In this document: in pieces, positions 8,743-18,046 of the stretch
How the letters are laid out: each line of letters begins with the position of its first letter
Numbering within the stretch: the stretch's first letter is position 1
From: Nitrosospira briensis
GTDB taxonomy: Bacteria > Pseudomonadota > Gammaproteobacteria > Burkholderiales > Nitrosomonadaceae
Assembly: GCF_900115125.1 (NCBI RefSeq)
Contig: NZ_FOVJ01000007.1
Location: 62,001 to 126,000, forward strand
Length of the DNA: 64,000 nt
Direction of reading: 5' to 3'
The notes under the pieces: model-generated
The model's input: the letters and a program-made list of their open reading frames with translations, nothing else
Database searches by the model: none
Told to the model about the DNA's origin: nothing
Made by a program: the position numbers and the translations under genes

Positions 8743-9389
8743 TCAAGTCGAACTTTCAACGATATGGCTCGACAGATTCAGCCAGAAGTGGGAACAAGGA
8801 AATTTTCTGAAAGCCACGACTTGAAAACCGGCATCGGCCAGGGCTTTCCAAATTTCTTCCCGTGTAACAGTTTGCTTTCCACAATTTTTCAATCAGCAGT
8901 TTCGTAATCCAATTCTTCGGCGTCACAAAGAGCAAGAAAACGCCGTGGCCCGCGAGGCGGGATCGCAATTGCGAAAGCGCGCTGACCAATTCCTCCCGCG
9001 GGACATACTCCAGCATTGAGGCCGATACCATGAGATCATAATTGCTCCATTCCCCAGGGAGACTTTCCAGGTTAAGCACGTTGGCTTCCTGCAATTGCAC
9101 ATTGGCAATATTCTGCTTGGCCAGGCAGGCACGAAAAACTTGCCAACATTGCGGGAGTTAGATCAAACGCTTGGAAAGCCTGAAAATGGAGCCCACGATG
9201 CTGGAGGGCTTTCAAGCGCAAAACTGGCGAAGCCGGTTCCGCAGCCGGAATCGAGTATGCGAAGACCCTCCCTGAGGCGCTCGAAGGATTTGAAGAAGGC
9301 TTCGAGCCCTTGGGATACCGGAAAAAAGAGCTGAATGAAAGATAGGCGTCCAGCTTGTCCGTGTAGAGTTTTTTGATATCGTAATCCAT
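8743..9389 (-). pseudogene. SAM-dependent methyltransferase, several frameshifts
   Basis: The fragments of one class I methyltransferase lie in order on the minus strand but in different frames. The start is MDYDIKKLYTDKLDAYLSF (ATG at 9389). A second frame gives ILDSGCGTGFASFAL (SAM-binding motif I, about 9240-9300). A third gives LTPAMLASFSCLPGQAEY. The last core piece is NYDLMVSASMLEYVPREEL. After another shift near 8890 the tail runs EEIWKALADAGFQVVAFRKF to the stop at 8743. At least three frame changes are needed, so it is inactive. The intact protein would have been about 215 residues. Its presence in the tRNA-Lys downstream region supports decay of that patch. Confidence 0.8.
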
Positions 9390-9543
9390 GTTCTTTCCTT
9401 CTTCCGATACGAAACTCGCAACACTCTCCGGAGAGCTGCCGTTATCTGAGCTTGCGCACGAGAATATCGCTCTACTCACTAGCGCGGGCGTCAATAGCTC
9501 ATCCGGGAGCCTCTTTAAACGCTCACGAGGAGTGTGCTAAGCT

Positions 9544-10395
9544 TTGCCGATCTTTTTTTGTAAAAAAAAGCTCGGTAACCTTGCCTTTAAGTTCCGGACC
9601 CTTTGCACAACTTTTACACAAATGATTTTAGCGGGAAAAATAACCTTTTCCCAAAGCCGTGCATCTTTGGCTCCGCCCACCGTTAATACGCGTTATGGTC
9701 GAATGGCGGCAGCGCTGGTCCTGGCTCTCACTCTGCCGCAGGTCACCTACGGTGACGACAGGCCGGAGCCTATGATCTTCGATCTGGTTGATCCACTGGG
9801 GGCAAAAAAAGGCGAGGTCGAGATCAATACCCTACTGGATTTTTCGCCCCGAACCGGGCAGCTGGAATGGTCGCCAGAGATCGAATATGCGTTCGCGGAT
9901 GACTACGCGGTGGAATTTGAGCTGCCGCTGGAGAACACGTTCGCGAAAGAGTACAAGGTTTCCCTCCAGGGCACGTTCGGCAAGCTTGACAAAGGGCGGA
10001 TGATCCATGGCTGGCAGGCCATCGGGCGCCGCAAAAATGAAGCAAAAGCCTATGCCGCCGAAGCGCTATACCTGAACGATTACAAGTTTTCCAGCAAGTG
10101 GAGCATGATGAACATGCTGGGCGTAAGGCACACCGGCATCGCCAAATCGGGGGATTTTATCGGTTTGCTGAATAACAGCCTGTTTTACAGCTTTAAGGAA
10201 AATTTTTCATTCGGAATCGAAGTTAATAGTGAAATCGGCCAGCGCAGGTGGCGATACCGTGTGACGCCGCAGGTTCAATACAACTTTGGCGCCAATGGCA
10301 AGGGTGCAATAATCCATTTTGGTGGCGGCCCTTCGCAGCTGGATAGAGAACGTACCGAATGGCTGCTTACCTCCCGGCTTATCTACAGTTTTTAG
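9544..10395 (+). CDS. Predicted outer-membrane beta-barrel protein
   Basis: The frame is 283 residues from a TTG start at 9544, which has a GAGGAG ribosome site 10 bases upstream. A signal-peptide-like stretch, MAAALVLALTLPQVTYGDD, begins at the in-frame ATG at 9703, so the true start may be 9622 or 9703 and the mature protein about 210 residues. The mature part alternates polar and hydrophobic residues and ends in an aromatic residue (LLTSRLIYSF), as outer-membrane barrels do for BAM recognition. Phrases such as EVEINTLLDFSPRTGQLEWSP and EYAFADDYAVEFELPLEN resemble outer-membrane proteins of uncharacterised families. No function is assigned. Confidence 0.65.
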   Translation: MPIFFCKKKLGNLAFKFRTLCTTFTQMILAGKITFSQSRASLAPPTVNTRYGRMAAALVLALTLPQVTYGDDRPEPMIFDLVDPLGAKKGEVEINTLLDFSPRTGQLEWSPEIEYAFADDYAVEFELPLENTFAKEYKVSLQGTFGKLDKGRMIHGWQAIGRRKNEAKAYAAEALYLNDYKFSSKWSMMNMLGVRHTGIAKSGDFIGLLNNSLFYSFKENFSFGIEVNSEIGQRRWRYRVTPQVQYNFGANGKGAIIHFGGGPSQLDRERTEWLLTSRLIYSF

Positions 10396-10569
10396 ACGCT
10401 CTTGCCGGGCAAATGTTGGTAACTGAAGGCTTGGGAAAATTGCAAAAAAAGTACGCCTGGCAGCGCTGGTTCCACCGATTTACGTTACCCAAGTCATGCT
10501 GGTCGCTTGTTCGCCTTTTGACTCCTTAACGACGGGCTCATCGCCTACTACCGGGCTCGCGATAAAGTC

Positions 10570-12015
10570 ATGTTTTCCTCTCTGCCCAACTTTGTAATCC
10601 TGGATCTCGAGACTACGGGGGATTCGCCCCTGTACGATCGTATTACCGAGATTGCCCTTGTTCGCTTTGAAAACGGAATAGAAACCGAACGATGGGAAAC
10701 CCTGGTTAATCCGCGCATCAGCATCCCACCTTTTATTTCGCGGTTGACTGGCATCACTAATGAGATGGTAAGCGGTGCGCCTACTTTTGAAGAGGTTGCT
10801 CACAAGCTGTATGGCTACATTGAAGGTGCGGTTCTCGCGGCGCATAACGTCCGGTTTGATCACGGCTTTCTCAAGAGCGAATACAAACGTATCGGCGCGG
10901 TGCTTCGCCAGAAGGTCATGTGCACGGTAAAGCTGTCTCGCCGGTTATATCCCGAGCATAGAAGCCACGGGCTCGATGCAATCATGCGCCGCCATGGCCT
11001 TGTCACGTACGCACGTCACCGGGCTATGGGCGATGTGGAGCTGGTGATGGCTTATCTTGAATCAGCCAAACATGAATTAGGGGAAGCCCGAGTGCTGGAG
11101 ACGGTAGCGTCATTGCTGAAAGGCCCCAGCCTGCCTGCCGGTCTTGACAGTGCGTTCATCAATGAAATTCCTGACAGTCCCGGGGTTTATCTATTTTACG
11201 GTGAAAACGATCTGCCTCTCTATATTGGTAAGAGCGTCGCCCTGAGATCACGCGTCATGTCGCATTTCAACGGGGATCATTCATCCAGCAGGGAAATGCG
11301 CATAGGACAGCAGGTAACTCGCGTTGAATGCATAGAAACCGCCGGGGAACTGGGTGCGCTTTTGCTGGAATCCAGGCTGATCAAGGAACGCCAGCCGGTA
11401 CACAACCGCCGTTTGCGTACGGCTAAAAACCTGTTCTCGCTGAGCCTTGCGCGTGGCCTGAATCAGATCCCGCTCGTTAAGATCGTCACCGAAGATGACA
11501 TTGATCCCACCTTGTTCGAACATTTATTCGGGCTCTTCCGTTCAAGAAAGGCCGCTGTCGAAGCGCTTCGCGGGATCGCTCTGGAGAACAGATTATGTCC
11601 GCGCATAATCGGAATAGAAACCGGCAAAGGCGCGTGTTTTGCTCACCAGCTTCAACGCTGTGACGGGGTATGCGCGGGCAAGGAATCCCCTGATCTTCAT
11701 TATTTACGCCTCAAACAGGCGCTTATTCCGCACCGGCTGAAGAGCTGGCCCTATCCGGGTACAATAGGCATTCGGGAACATGACGAGGTCAGCGGTCGCA
11801 GTCAGCTACATATTTTTGATAGCTGGCGCCACTTGGGAACGGTGGAAGACGAGGGAGAGTTAGAGGAGGTCTTACAGGTACGTGCATCCTTGAGCTTTGA
11901 TCTGGACATCTATAATGTGTTGCAGAAGAACCTGAGGAAATACCCTGAGATCGTTTCCCTGGGATTCTCGTCGGCACATCATCGTGTTGATCTTTGCTCG
12001 GGTGTCGTTCCATAA
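10570..12015 (+). CDS. DnaQ-like exonuclease fused to GIY-YIG nuclease (Cho/UvrC-like)
   Basis: A 481-residue two-domain nuclease. Residues 5-170 are a DEDDh 3'-5' exonuclease like the Pol III epsilon subunit: VILDLETTGDSP (first D and E), LAAHNVRFDHGFL, and HRAMGDVELV (H and last D). Residues 200-290 are a GIY-YIG endonuclease as in the N-terminus of UvrC or Cho: GVYLFYGENDLPLYIGKS and a following LRSRVMSHF. The remainder (about 300-480) matches the UvrC/Cho middle region, including RCDGVCAGKE. Such fusions are common in proteobacteria and probably act in nucleotide-excision-type repair or processing of damaged DNA. The gene overlaps the annotated frame of the next gene only if the latter uses its upstream start, so the two may be co-transcribed. 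Confidence 0.88.
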   Translation: MFSSLPNFVILDLETTGDSPLYDRITEIALVRFENGIETERWETLVNPRISIPPFISRLTGITNEMVSGAPTFEEVAHKLYGYIEGAVLAAHNVRFDHGFLKSEYKRIGAVLRQKVMCTVKLSRRLYPEHRSHGLDAIMRRHGLVTYARHRAMGDVELVMAYLESAKHELGEARVLETVASLLKGPSLPAGLDSAFINEIPDSPGVYLFYGENDLPLYIGKSVALRSRVMSHFNGDHSSSREMRIGQQVTRVECIETAGELGALLLESRLIKERQPVHNRRLRTAKNLFSLSLARGLNQIPLVKIVTEDDIDPTLFEHLFGLFRSRKAAVEALRGIALENRLCPRIIGIETGKGACFAHQLQRCDGVCAGKESPDLHYLRLKQALIPHRLKSWPYPGTIGIREHDEVSGRSQLHIFDSWRHLGTVEDEGELEEVLQVRASLSFDLDIYNVLQKNLRKYPEIVSLGFSSAHHRVDLCSGVVP

Positions 12016-12029
12016 AAAACCAAAAAACA

Positions 12030-12650
12030 ATGAAGGACTGGAGGGATTGGAGAAAGCATCAGCGCGCTGAACTGATGGTGGCCAGGGAGTGCGTTGCCGA
12101 CGGAGATCACCGCTGCTGGAGTACTGCGATAACCCGTTCGCTAGAACAGGGCTTTCCCTTGTTACAAAAAAGCACGGTGGGATTCTGCTGGCCGCATCGT
12201 GGTGAATATGATCCCCGTCCCGTGATGAATTTCATTGCGGAGCGTGGTGCGACGCTTGCGCTGCCTGAAGTGGAGAATAAAAACGAGCCGCTGCGTTTCC
12301 GCAAATGGTGGCGGGAGGCGCCGATGAAAAGCGGTGCTTATGGTATCCCGGTCCCCGATAACACCGATCTTGTAACGGTTGATGCACTCATAATTCCGAT
12401 GATTGGGTTTGATGAGATGGGTTTTCGGATTGGGTACGGCGGCGGCTATTTTGATCGAACCCTGGTTGCGATCGTCCCGCGTCCCCTGGCTATCGGCGTG
12501 GGGTTTGAAATTTTGCGCCTGAATAGCGTGCATCCCCAGCGGCATGACATCCCGATGGATTTCATTGTGACCGAAGCCGGAATTTATCGGGTCACGGTAA
12601 CCGGTCTGGAATTGATTTCTGCTGAAAAGTGCGCGGCGGAGAATGCCTGA
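12030..12650 (+). CDS. 5-formyltetrahydrofolate cyclo-ligase family protein
   Basis: 206 residues from the ATG at 12030 (MKDWRDWRKHQR). The frame is open from 11994, but that start has no support. It converts 5-formyl-THF to 5,10-methenyl-THF with ATP, a folate-salvage step in the cytoplasm. The family signature is clear near the C-terminus: GFDEMGFRIGYGGGYFDRTL, in which GYGGGYFDR is the conserved ATP/phosphate-binding motif. Upstream are KSTVGFCWPHRGEYDPRP and LALPEVENKNEPLRFRKW, typical of the substrate pocket. Length is normal. It starts 14 bases after the exonuclease gene. Confidence 0.92.
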   Translation: MKDWRDWRKHQRAELMVARECVADGDHRCWSTAITRSLEQGFPLLQKSTVGFCWPHRGEYDPRPVMNFIAERGATLALPEVENKNEPLRFRKWWREAPMKSGAYGIPVPDNTDLVTVDALIIPMIGFDEMGFRIGYGGGYFDRTLVAIVPRPLAIGVGFEILRLNSVHPQRHDIPMDFIVTEAGIYRVTVTGLELISAEKCAAENA

Positions 12651-12708
12651 GGGCCCATCTTCTTCGACTCACAGGCTTATTCGAGATCCACTTGTCAGCC
12701 GCCAGCGG

Positions 12709-13323
12709 CTAATCTTGCTCACCCCAGCGCGGCATGAGCTTATGCGTTATCCCAAGATGATCCAGTATGCGGGCAACCACAAAATCCACCATATCCTGCA
12801 CAGTCTGGGGATGGTGATAAAAGCCGGGATTGGGAGGCAGGATAATTACGCCGCTGCGCGCAAGTTTCAGCATATTTTCCAGATGGATAGTGGAAAACGG
12901 CGTTTCGCGTGGAACAAGGATGAGTTTTCGATTCTCTTTCAGCATTACGTCCGCTGAACGCTCGATCAGCTTTTGGCTCAGCCCTGCAGCAATCGCGGCG
13001 AGCGTTCCCATGGTGCACGGGCAAACCACCATCGCATCCGCCGGGTTGGAGCCCGAGGCGACGGGCGCGAACCAGTCTTCCCGTCCGAATACTCGCAATT
13101 GCCCTTCGGCGGCATTGAAACGCCGGCTGAACATTTCTTCCGCTTCCCTTGGGCGGGAGGGCAACACCAGTTGCATCTCCTGGTGCGCGACAAGTTGTGC
13201 CGCCTGGGAATACAGCAGGTAGACCCGGTGGCCACCCGCCAGCAATAATTCCAGCAGGCGCACGCCGTAAGGCATGCCTGAGGCGCCGGTATAGGCAAGC
13301 GTAATGGTTTTTGCTGAATTCAT
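12709..13323 (-). CDS. ubiX: Flavin prenyltransferase UbiX
   Basis: A 204-residue flavoprotein that prenylates FMN with dimethylallyl phosphate to make the cofactor of the UbiD decarboxylase in ubiquinone synthesis. The family motifs are YTGASGMPYGVRLLELLL at the N-terminus (flavin site), NPADAMVVCPCTMGTLAAIA in the middle, and RETPFSTIHLENMLKL then PPNPGFYHHPQTVQDMVDF near the C-terminus. Length matches UbiX/Pad1. It lies convergently with the folate cyclo-ligase gene and downstream of rapZ on the same strand, probably as a separate unit or the end of the long minus-strand cluster. Confidence 0.95.
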   Translation of the reverse strand: MNSAKTITLAYTGASGMPYGVRLLELLLAGGHRVYLLYSQAAQLVAHQEMQLVLPSRPREAEEMFSRRFNAAEGQLRVFGREDWFAPVASGSNPADAMVVCPCTMGTLAAIAAGLSQKLIERSADVMLKENRKLILVPRETPFSTIHLENMLKLARSGVIILPPNPGFYHHPQTVQDMVDFVVARILDHLGITHKLMPRWGEQD

Positions 13324-13362
13324 GGTCGACTCGACATTTATCGCTGCGCACCCAACCCGATT

Positions 13363-14202
13363 CTATGCATCCAATTCCCTGTGCCGCACCAAGACCTGGT
13401 TGTTTTCAGTGAAATGCCTTGCCAGCCGCTCCACGAAATAAACGGAGCGATGACGTCCACCGGTGCATCCGATAGCTACGGTAAGATAATTGCGGTTGTC
13501 GCGAATGAAACAGGGTAGCCAGTCATCCACGAACCGCCGGATATCCTCGAACATTTGATTGACGGTGATATTCGCCTCAAGGAATTCAATTACCCCGCCA
13601 TCCTTTCCTGTGAGCGGCCGCAGGAGTGCTTCATAGTGCGGGTTGGGAAGGCAGCGAACATCGAATACCATGTCGGAATCCAGCGGAACACCATGCTTGA
13701 ATCCAAACGACTGGAACAGGAGGGTCAACCGTGCATGATTTAGCCCGATGAAATCCCGTATCCACGCACGCAGTGAACTCGCGCTCAAATCGCTGGTGTC
13801 AATGCGATTCGCAAGATCGTGTATCTCACGCAATATTTCGCGTTCCATCTCTATGCACTCGGGCAAGGTCGAGTGATTATCGCTCAGGGGATGGCGGCGG
13901 CGAGTTTCGGAAAAGCGTTTTACCAGCGTATCGGTTTTAGTTTCAAGAAATAGCAGGTGCACGTCCATTTCCCGCCGACGCAGATCAGCCAGCCGCTGCG
14001 GCAACAGATGCAAGGTCTCGCGGCTCCTGGCGTCGATACTGACGGCCACGCGTTGATGTCCGGATTCCTTGAGATAGACTGTAACCTCTGGCAGCAGGTT
14101 GGCTGGAAGGTTGTCCACGCAATAGAAGCCGTTATCCTCCAGAACGGTAAGCGCGATACTTTTACCGGAACCGGAAAGACCACTGATCACGATCAGTTGC
14201 AT
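13363..14202 (-). CDS. rapZ: RNase adapter protein RapZ (YvcJ family)
   Basis: A 279-residue P-loop protein. In enteric bacteria RapZ guides RNase E to the GlmZ small RNA and so controls GlmS; outside them its target is less clear, but nucleotide hydrolysis is conserved. It shows Walker A GLSGSGKS at residues 8-15, [12 protein letters not shown] directly after it, and the C-terminal signature [17 protein letters not shown] that ends all family members. It follows hprK by 83 bases on the minus strand, the usual place in proteobacterial rpoN/PTS-Ntr clusters. Length and motifs are complete. Confidence 0.95.
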   Translation of the reverse strand: MQLIVISGLSGSGKSIALTVLEDNGFYCVDNLPANLLPEVTVYLKESGHQRVAVSIDARSRETLHLLPQRLADLRRREMDVHLLFLETKTDTLVKRFSETRRRHPLSDNHSTLPECIEMEREILREIHDLANRIDTSDLSASSLRAWIRDFIGLNHARLTLLFQSFGFKHGVPLDSDMVFDVRCLPNPHYEALLRPLTGKDGGVIEFLEANITVNQMFEDIRRFVDDWLPCFIRDNRNYLTVAIGCTGGRHRSVYFVERLARHFTENNQVLVRHRELDA

Positions 14203-14285
14203 TTTTCGGAACGCCGGGAAGGAGCGCGTCCTTGAAACGCTCCCGCTTTGCGCCTGCTGCTCACCGCTCGATTCCCGAGGTTTGC

Positions 14286-15236
14286 TTATTCTTGTCCATT
14301 CTCCATTTCCTGTTGGTGCCGGGCGAAAAACTCCTGCGCGCTATCGATACCGCGCAATTGCAGAACATAATTACGTACCGCCGCCTCTACAAGAACGGCC
14401 AGGTTCCGGCCAGCAGCTACCGGGATGATGACTTTTCGGATATTGACGTCGAGAATGTTTTCGGTAACATCATTAATCGGCAGGCGCTCCATGGTATTGA
14501 GGTCCGCGCTGCTGGGTTTTTGCAAATGCACGATAAGCTTCATGTTTTTTTTTCGCCGTACCGCGGTCTCGCCAAAAATAGTGCGGATATTCAGCATCCC
14601 CAGCCCGCGCACTTCAAGAAAATCCCGCAGCATGGGAGGGCAGCATCCTTCCAGCGTTTCCGGAGCGATGCGATAAAGCTCCACGACGTCGTCCGCAACC
14701 AGTCCATGGCCCCGACTCACGAGTTCCAATGCCAGTTCGCTTTTGCCCACGCTGCTTTCGCCGGTAATCATTACCCCAAGCCCCAGAACATCCAGCAGGA
14801 CCCCGTGACGACTACAGGATGGGGCAAGGACGCGCCCGAGATAGGGCCGCAGCACCCAGATCACTTCCAGGCTGGAGTGCGGGGAACAGAAAAGGGGAAT
14901 GTGATCGGAATCTGCCAGGTTTTTTATAGAGTGGGGTACCGAAGCACCGCCGGCGACGATAATGCACAACAGGCTGCTTTGCGAAAGCCGTCGCAAATGC
15001 TGTTCAAGGGAGGCGGGGTCGAGCGAGTTGAGATACTCGGCTTCGGTTTCGCTGAGCACCTGTATCCAGTTGGGATGAATGAAATTGAGGTGACCGATCA
15101 TCCCTTGCGTCGACTGGGCAATGGATTCATTGTCGAGATGCCTGTCGCCACCATCCCTGCCTGCTTCCCAGGTCAGGCTCAGCTTTTGATGTTTATCCTC
15201 GAACAGCTGCGCGGCGTTGATTCCGGATATCTGGAT
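14286..15236 (-). CDS. hprK: HPr kinase/phosphorylase, apparent ATC start codon
   Basis: A bifunctional enzyme that phosphorylates or dephosphorylates HPr on Ser in the cytoplasm. The C-terminal catalytic domain has the P-loop [14 protein letters not shown] and the signature [14 protein letters not shown]. The first in-frame ATG (15101) would remove about 45 residues of the conserved N-terminal domain. Upstream the frame continues as [16 protein letters not shown], a normal HprK beginning, back to an ATC codon at 15236. A perfect AGGAGG lies 7 bases before that ATC and an in-frame TAA lies six codons upstream, with no ATG, GTG or TTG in between. From ATC the protein is 316 residues, the usual family length. 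ATC initiation is therefore the best reading, with a recent ATG-to-ATC change as the alternative. The gene lies between hpf and rapZ. Confidence 0.9.
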   Translation of the reverse strand: MQISGINAAQLFEDKHQKLSLTWEAGRDGGDRHLDNESIAQSTQGMIGHLNFIHPNWIQVLSETEAEYLNSLDPASLEQHLRRLSQSSLLCIIVAGGASVPHSIKNLADSDHIPLFCSPHSSLEVIWVLRPYLGRVLAPSCSRHGVLLDVLGLGVMITGESSVGKSELALELVSRGHGLVADDVVELYRIAPETLEGCCPPMLRDFLEVRGLGMLNIRTIFGETAVRRKKNMKLIVHLQKPSSADLNTMERLPINDVTENILDVNIRKVIIPVAAGRNLAVLVEAAVRNYVLQLRGIDSAQEFFARHQQEMENGQE

Positions 15237-15310
15237 GGGATTACCTCCTGATTAATGAGACAAGGGAGGCTCGTCCTCCTGCCCCCATTCTGATCGCTAC
15301 CAAGCCGCTC

Positions 15311-15640
15311 TTACTCAGGCTGCTCTATTTCCTGGTTCTTGAGCGCGCCACCACGATAACTTACATTTTTCTCCTTGTGCCTGACGAGCTGACGGTCAAG
15401 CTTATCCACCAGATTATCTATGGAAGCGTACATGTCAGCGCTTTCTGCCTCTACAAAAATATCCTTGCCCCGCATACGTACATTGGCTTCAGCCTTCTGC
15501 CTGAGTTTTTCAACCGATAGCGTCACGCTGACGTCAATGACCTGGTCAAAATGGTGCGCGAGCTTGCTCAGCTTTGAAGAAACATAGTCGCGCAGAGCCT
15601 GCGTGACTTCAACGTGGTGGCCGGTTAGATTGATATTCAT
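15311..15640 (-). CDS. hpf: Ribosome hibernation promoting factor, short form
   Basis: A 109-residue protein of the HPF/YfiA family. It binds the 30S decoding region in stationary phase and helps form inactive 100S ribosomes. It starts MNINLTGHHVEVTQALRDYV, the family's beta-alpha opening, and continues with ANVRMRGKDIFVEAESADMYASIDN and LDRQLVRHKEK, both typical. No C-terminal dimerisation extension is present, so it is the short form. It is directly downstream of rpoN (20 bases), the conserved position in betaproteobacteria. Confidence 0.95.
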   Translation of the reverse strand: MNINLTGHHVEVTQALRDYVSSKLSKLAHHFDQVIDVSVTLSVEKLRQKAEANVRMRGKDIFVEAESADMYASIDNLVDKLDRQLVRHKEKNVSYRGGALKNQEIEQPE

Positions 15641-15660
15641 TGCTCCTCCCTGGTTTAGGA

Positions 15661-17127
15661 TTAAAAGGATTTCCTGAGATTAACGGGAGGGATTTGCATG
15701 GACTCCCGATACTTTGCCACGGTACGACGGGCAACCACAATGCCCTGCTGTCCCAGGACTTCTGAAATCTGGCTATCGCTCAGGGGCTTCTTCGAGTTCT
15801 CGGCATTTACCATTTGCTTGATCAGCGCGCGGATCGCGGTTGCGGAACAGGCGCCGCCGGTATCGGTTGCTACATGGCTACCAAAAAAATACTTCAGTTC
15901 GAATATACCACGGGGCGTCCGCATGAATTTCTGCGTGGTCACCCGCGAAATGGTGGATTCGTGCAAGTCCAGCGTATCGGCAATTTCCCGCAAGACCATG
16001 GGACGCATTGCAACCGCGCCGTGCTCAAAAAACTGACGCTGGCGCTCGACCACCGCCGAAGATACCTTGAGGATAGTGCTGAAACGCTGATGCACGTTCT
16101 TGATGAGCCACTTCGCTTCATGTAATTGGCTGGACAGCCGGCGCGCGGAATCATCATGACAACGTTTCAAGATGTCCGCATAGAGCCGGTTGATCTTGAG
16201 GCGGGGCATTGCTTCGGGATTAAGGTTGGCTACCCAGGCACCGCCGATCTTTGTCACAATTACGTCGGGTATGATGTAGCGGGCAACCGCAGAACTGAAT
16301 GCAGTGCCCGGCCTCGGGTTCAGGCGGGTAATCGTGTACTGGATCGAACGCAGACAGTCATCATCGCAATGCAGCAGCTTTTTGATGGTGCAAAAATCGC
16401 GTGACGCCAGGCTGTCGAGGTGATTGTTCACAAGCAGCAACGCCTGCTCCCGGTAGGGGGTATATTCGGGCAGGGCGCGCAGTTGCATGACCAGGCACTC
16501 TCGCAAGTTACGCGCACCGATACCAGGAGGATCCAGATGTTGCAAGTGCTCCAGGGCAATATTAAGATCGTCGATGTCTATTGCGAGCTCGGGCGGCAAC
16601 AGCTCAACAAGTTCTTCAAGGTCCTGGACAAGATAGCCGTCATCATCGAGGCTGTCGATCAGCAAGCCGACGATCTTCTTGTCGCGCTCCGGGATCTGGC
16701 TAAGACATAGCTGCGAGTTGAGATGCTGGCGCAAATTGGGGGGCTCTGCCGCCTGCTGGGGAAAATCGCGCTCGTCATCATCATCCCGCCCGTTGTGAAA
16801 TGCCCCGTCATCCGCGAACCAGTCCGGCTCGTCAGCTGCTTTTTTTATGTAGGGATCGTCTTCGACCGGGAGCAGCTTGGCGCCATCATCCGGAATCTCG
16901 ATCAGGTCCGACAGCGGCTCAGCCAGGCTATCAAGGGTGGTATTCCGGTAGTCGGCGGTATCGTTACCTGGATGGTCATCCAGTTCCAGCAGGGGATTTT
17001 CTTGAACTATGCGTTCGATTTCCTGGCTTAGCTCAACCGTAGAAAGCTGCAACAACCGTATGGAGTATTGTAATTGCGGGGTAAGCGTCAGATGCTGCGA
17101 CAGCTTGAACTGGAGGGTAGGTTTCAT
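15661..17127 (-). CDS. rpoN: RNA polymerase sigma-54 factor
   Basis: A 488-residue sigma-54. Residues 1-50 form the Gln/Leu-rich activator-interacting region I (LSQHLTLTPQLQYSIRLLQL), followed by an acidic region II, the core-binding domain, the helix-turn-helix (LHESTISRVTTQKFMRTP) and the C-terminal RpoN box ARRTVAKYRE that reads the -24 promoter element. It directs transcription of nitrogen, carbon and surface genes with AAA+ enhancer proteins. It lies 48 bases after lptB and 20 bases before hpf, so the genes are probably co-transcribed. No ptsN gene follows hpf, unlike many proteobacterial rpoN clusters. Confidence 0.97.
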   Translation of the reverse strand: MKPTLQFKLSQHLTLTPQLQYSIRLLQLSTVELSQEIERIVQENPLLELDDHPGNDTADYRNTTLDSLAEPLSDLIEIPDDGAKLLPVEDDPYIKKAADEPDWFADDGAFHNGRDDDDERDFPQQAAEPPNLRQHLNSQLCLSQIPERDKKIVGLLIDSLDDDGYLVQDLEELVELLPPELAIDIDDLNIALEHLQHLDPPGIGARNLRECLVMQLRALPEYTPYREQALLLVNNHLDSLASRDFCTIKKLLHCDDDCLRSIQYTITRLNPRPGTAFSSAVARYIIPDVIVTKIGGAWVANLNPEAMPRLKINRLYADILKRCHDDSARRLSSQLHEAKWLIKNVHQRFSTILKVSSAVVERQRQFFEHGAVAMRPMVLREIADTLDLHESTISRVTTQKFMRTPRGIFELKYFFGSHVATDTGGACSATAIRALIKQMVNAENSKKPLSDSQISEVLGQQGIVVARRTVAKYRESMQIPPVNLRKSF

Positions 17128-17175
17128 ATTTTGGAAAAACCAGGTAAACCAGATCCAAATGAATCGAATCTCTCT

Positions 17176-17898
17176 TCAAAGCCGGAAATGTTCTCCCAGA
17201 TATACTTTTCTCACACTTTCATTATAAATGATTTCATCGGGATTACCGCTGGCCAGTACCTTGCCGTCGCTGATAATATAGGCATGATCGCAGATGCCCA
17301 GCGTTTCCCTGACATTATGGTCGGTAATGAGCACGCCGATGTCGCGTTCCTTGAGAAACCTTATTATCTTCTGGATATCCAGCACGGCAATCGGGTCCAC
17401 GCCCGCAAACGGTTCATCCAGGAGGATAAAGCGTGGCAGCGTTGCCAGTGCGCGGGCAATTTCAACACGGCGCCGCTCGCCGCCGGACAAGCTGATAGCC
17501 GGACTGGCGCGTATGTGGCTGATGTGGAGATCATGCAGTAGATCGTCGAGATGCTGCTGCATTTCATCAGCGGTATAATTCTTCAGTTCCAGCACTGCCC
17601 GAATATTGTCAGACACGGAAAGCCGCCTGAAAATGGAAGCTTCCTGGGGCAAATAGCTCAAACCCAGGCGTGCGCGTAAATGCATGGGCATCTGGCTCAA
17701 ATCCTGATCGTCCAGATAGATATTGCCGCCATCCAGCGGTACCAGGCCCACCATCATGTAGAAACAGGTGGTCTTGCCCGCGCCGTTGGGACCCAACAGA
17801 CCAACAACCTCTCCGCTACGAACAGAAATCGAAACATCCTGCACCACGGTCCGGGACTTGTAACGTTTTTTTAAGTTATTAGCTTTGAACTCACTCAT
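17176..17898 (-). CDS. lptB: LPS export ABC transporter ATP-binding protein
   Basis: A 240-residue ABC ATPase with Walker [10 protein letters not shown], signature [15 protein letters not shown] and Walker [14 protein letters not shown]; the FAGVDP ending is typical of LptB. It sits on the cytoplasmic face of the LptB2FG complex that extracts lipopolysaccharide from the inner membrane and pushes it along the LptC-LptA bridge. The gene order lptC-lptA-lptB-rpoN is the standard proteobacterial arrangement and confirms the identity. Length is normal. Confidence 0.97.
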   Translation of the reverse strand: MSEFKANNLKKRYKSRTVVQDVSISVRSGEVVGLLGPNGAGKTTCFYMMVGLVPLDGGNIYLDDQDLSQMPMHLRARLGLSYLPQEASIFRRLSVSDNIRAVLELKNYTADEMQQHLDDLLHDLHISHIRASPAISLSGGERRRVEIARALATLPRFILLDEPFAGVDPIAVLDIQKIIRFLKERDIGVLITDHNVRETLGICDHAYIISDGKVLASGNPDEIIYNESVRKVYLGEHFRL

Positions 17899-18046
17899 TT
17901 TCTGAAGCCCGGAACCTCGGAATAAGTGCCAGGCTCAAGCACCGCAGCGTTGCGGGGCGGAACTCTAACAATAGAGAAGCCAGGAATTCGATCGATGATG
18001 CCGCCGGACCAAAGCACCTTCTGCCTGCGTGCGTGGCCGGGGTTTG

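Noticed and set aside
14232-15251. 339-codon plus-strand frame opposite hprK
   Set aside because: It is antisense to hprK, whose motifs are complete; the frame is open only because of codon bias.
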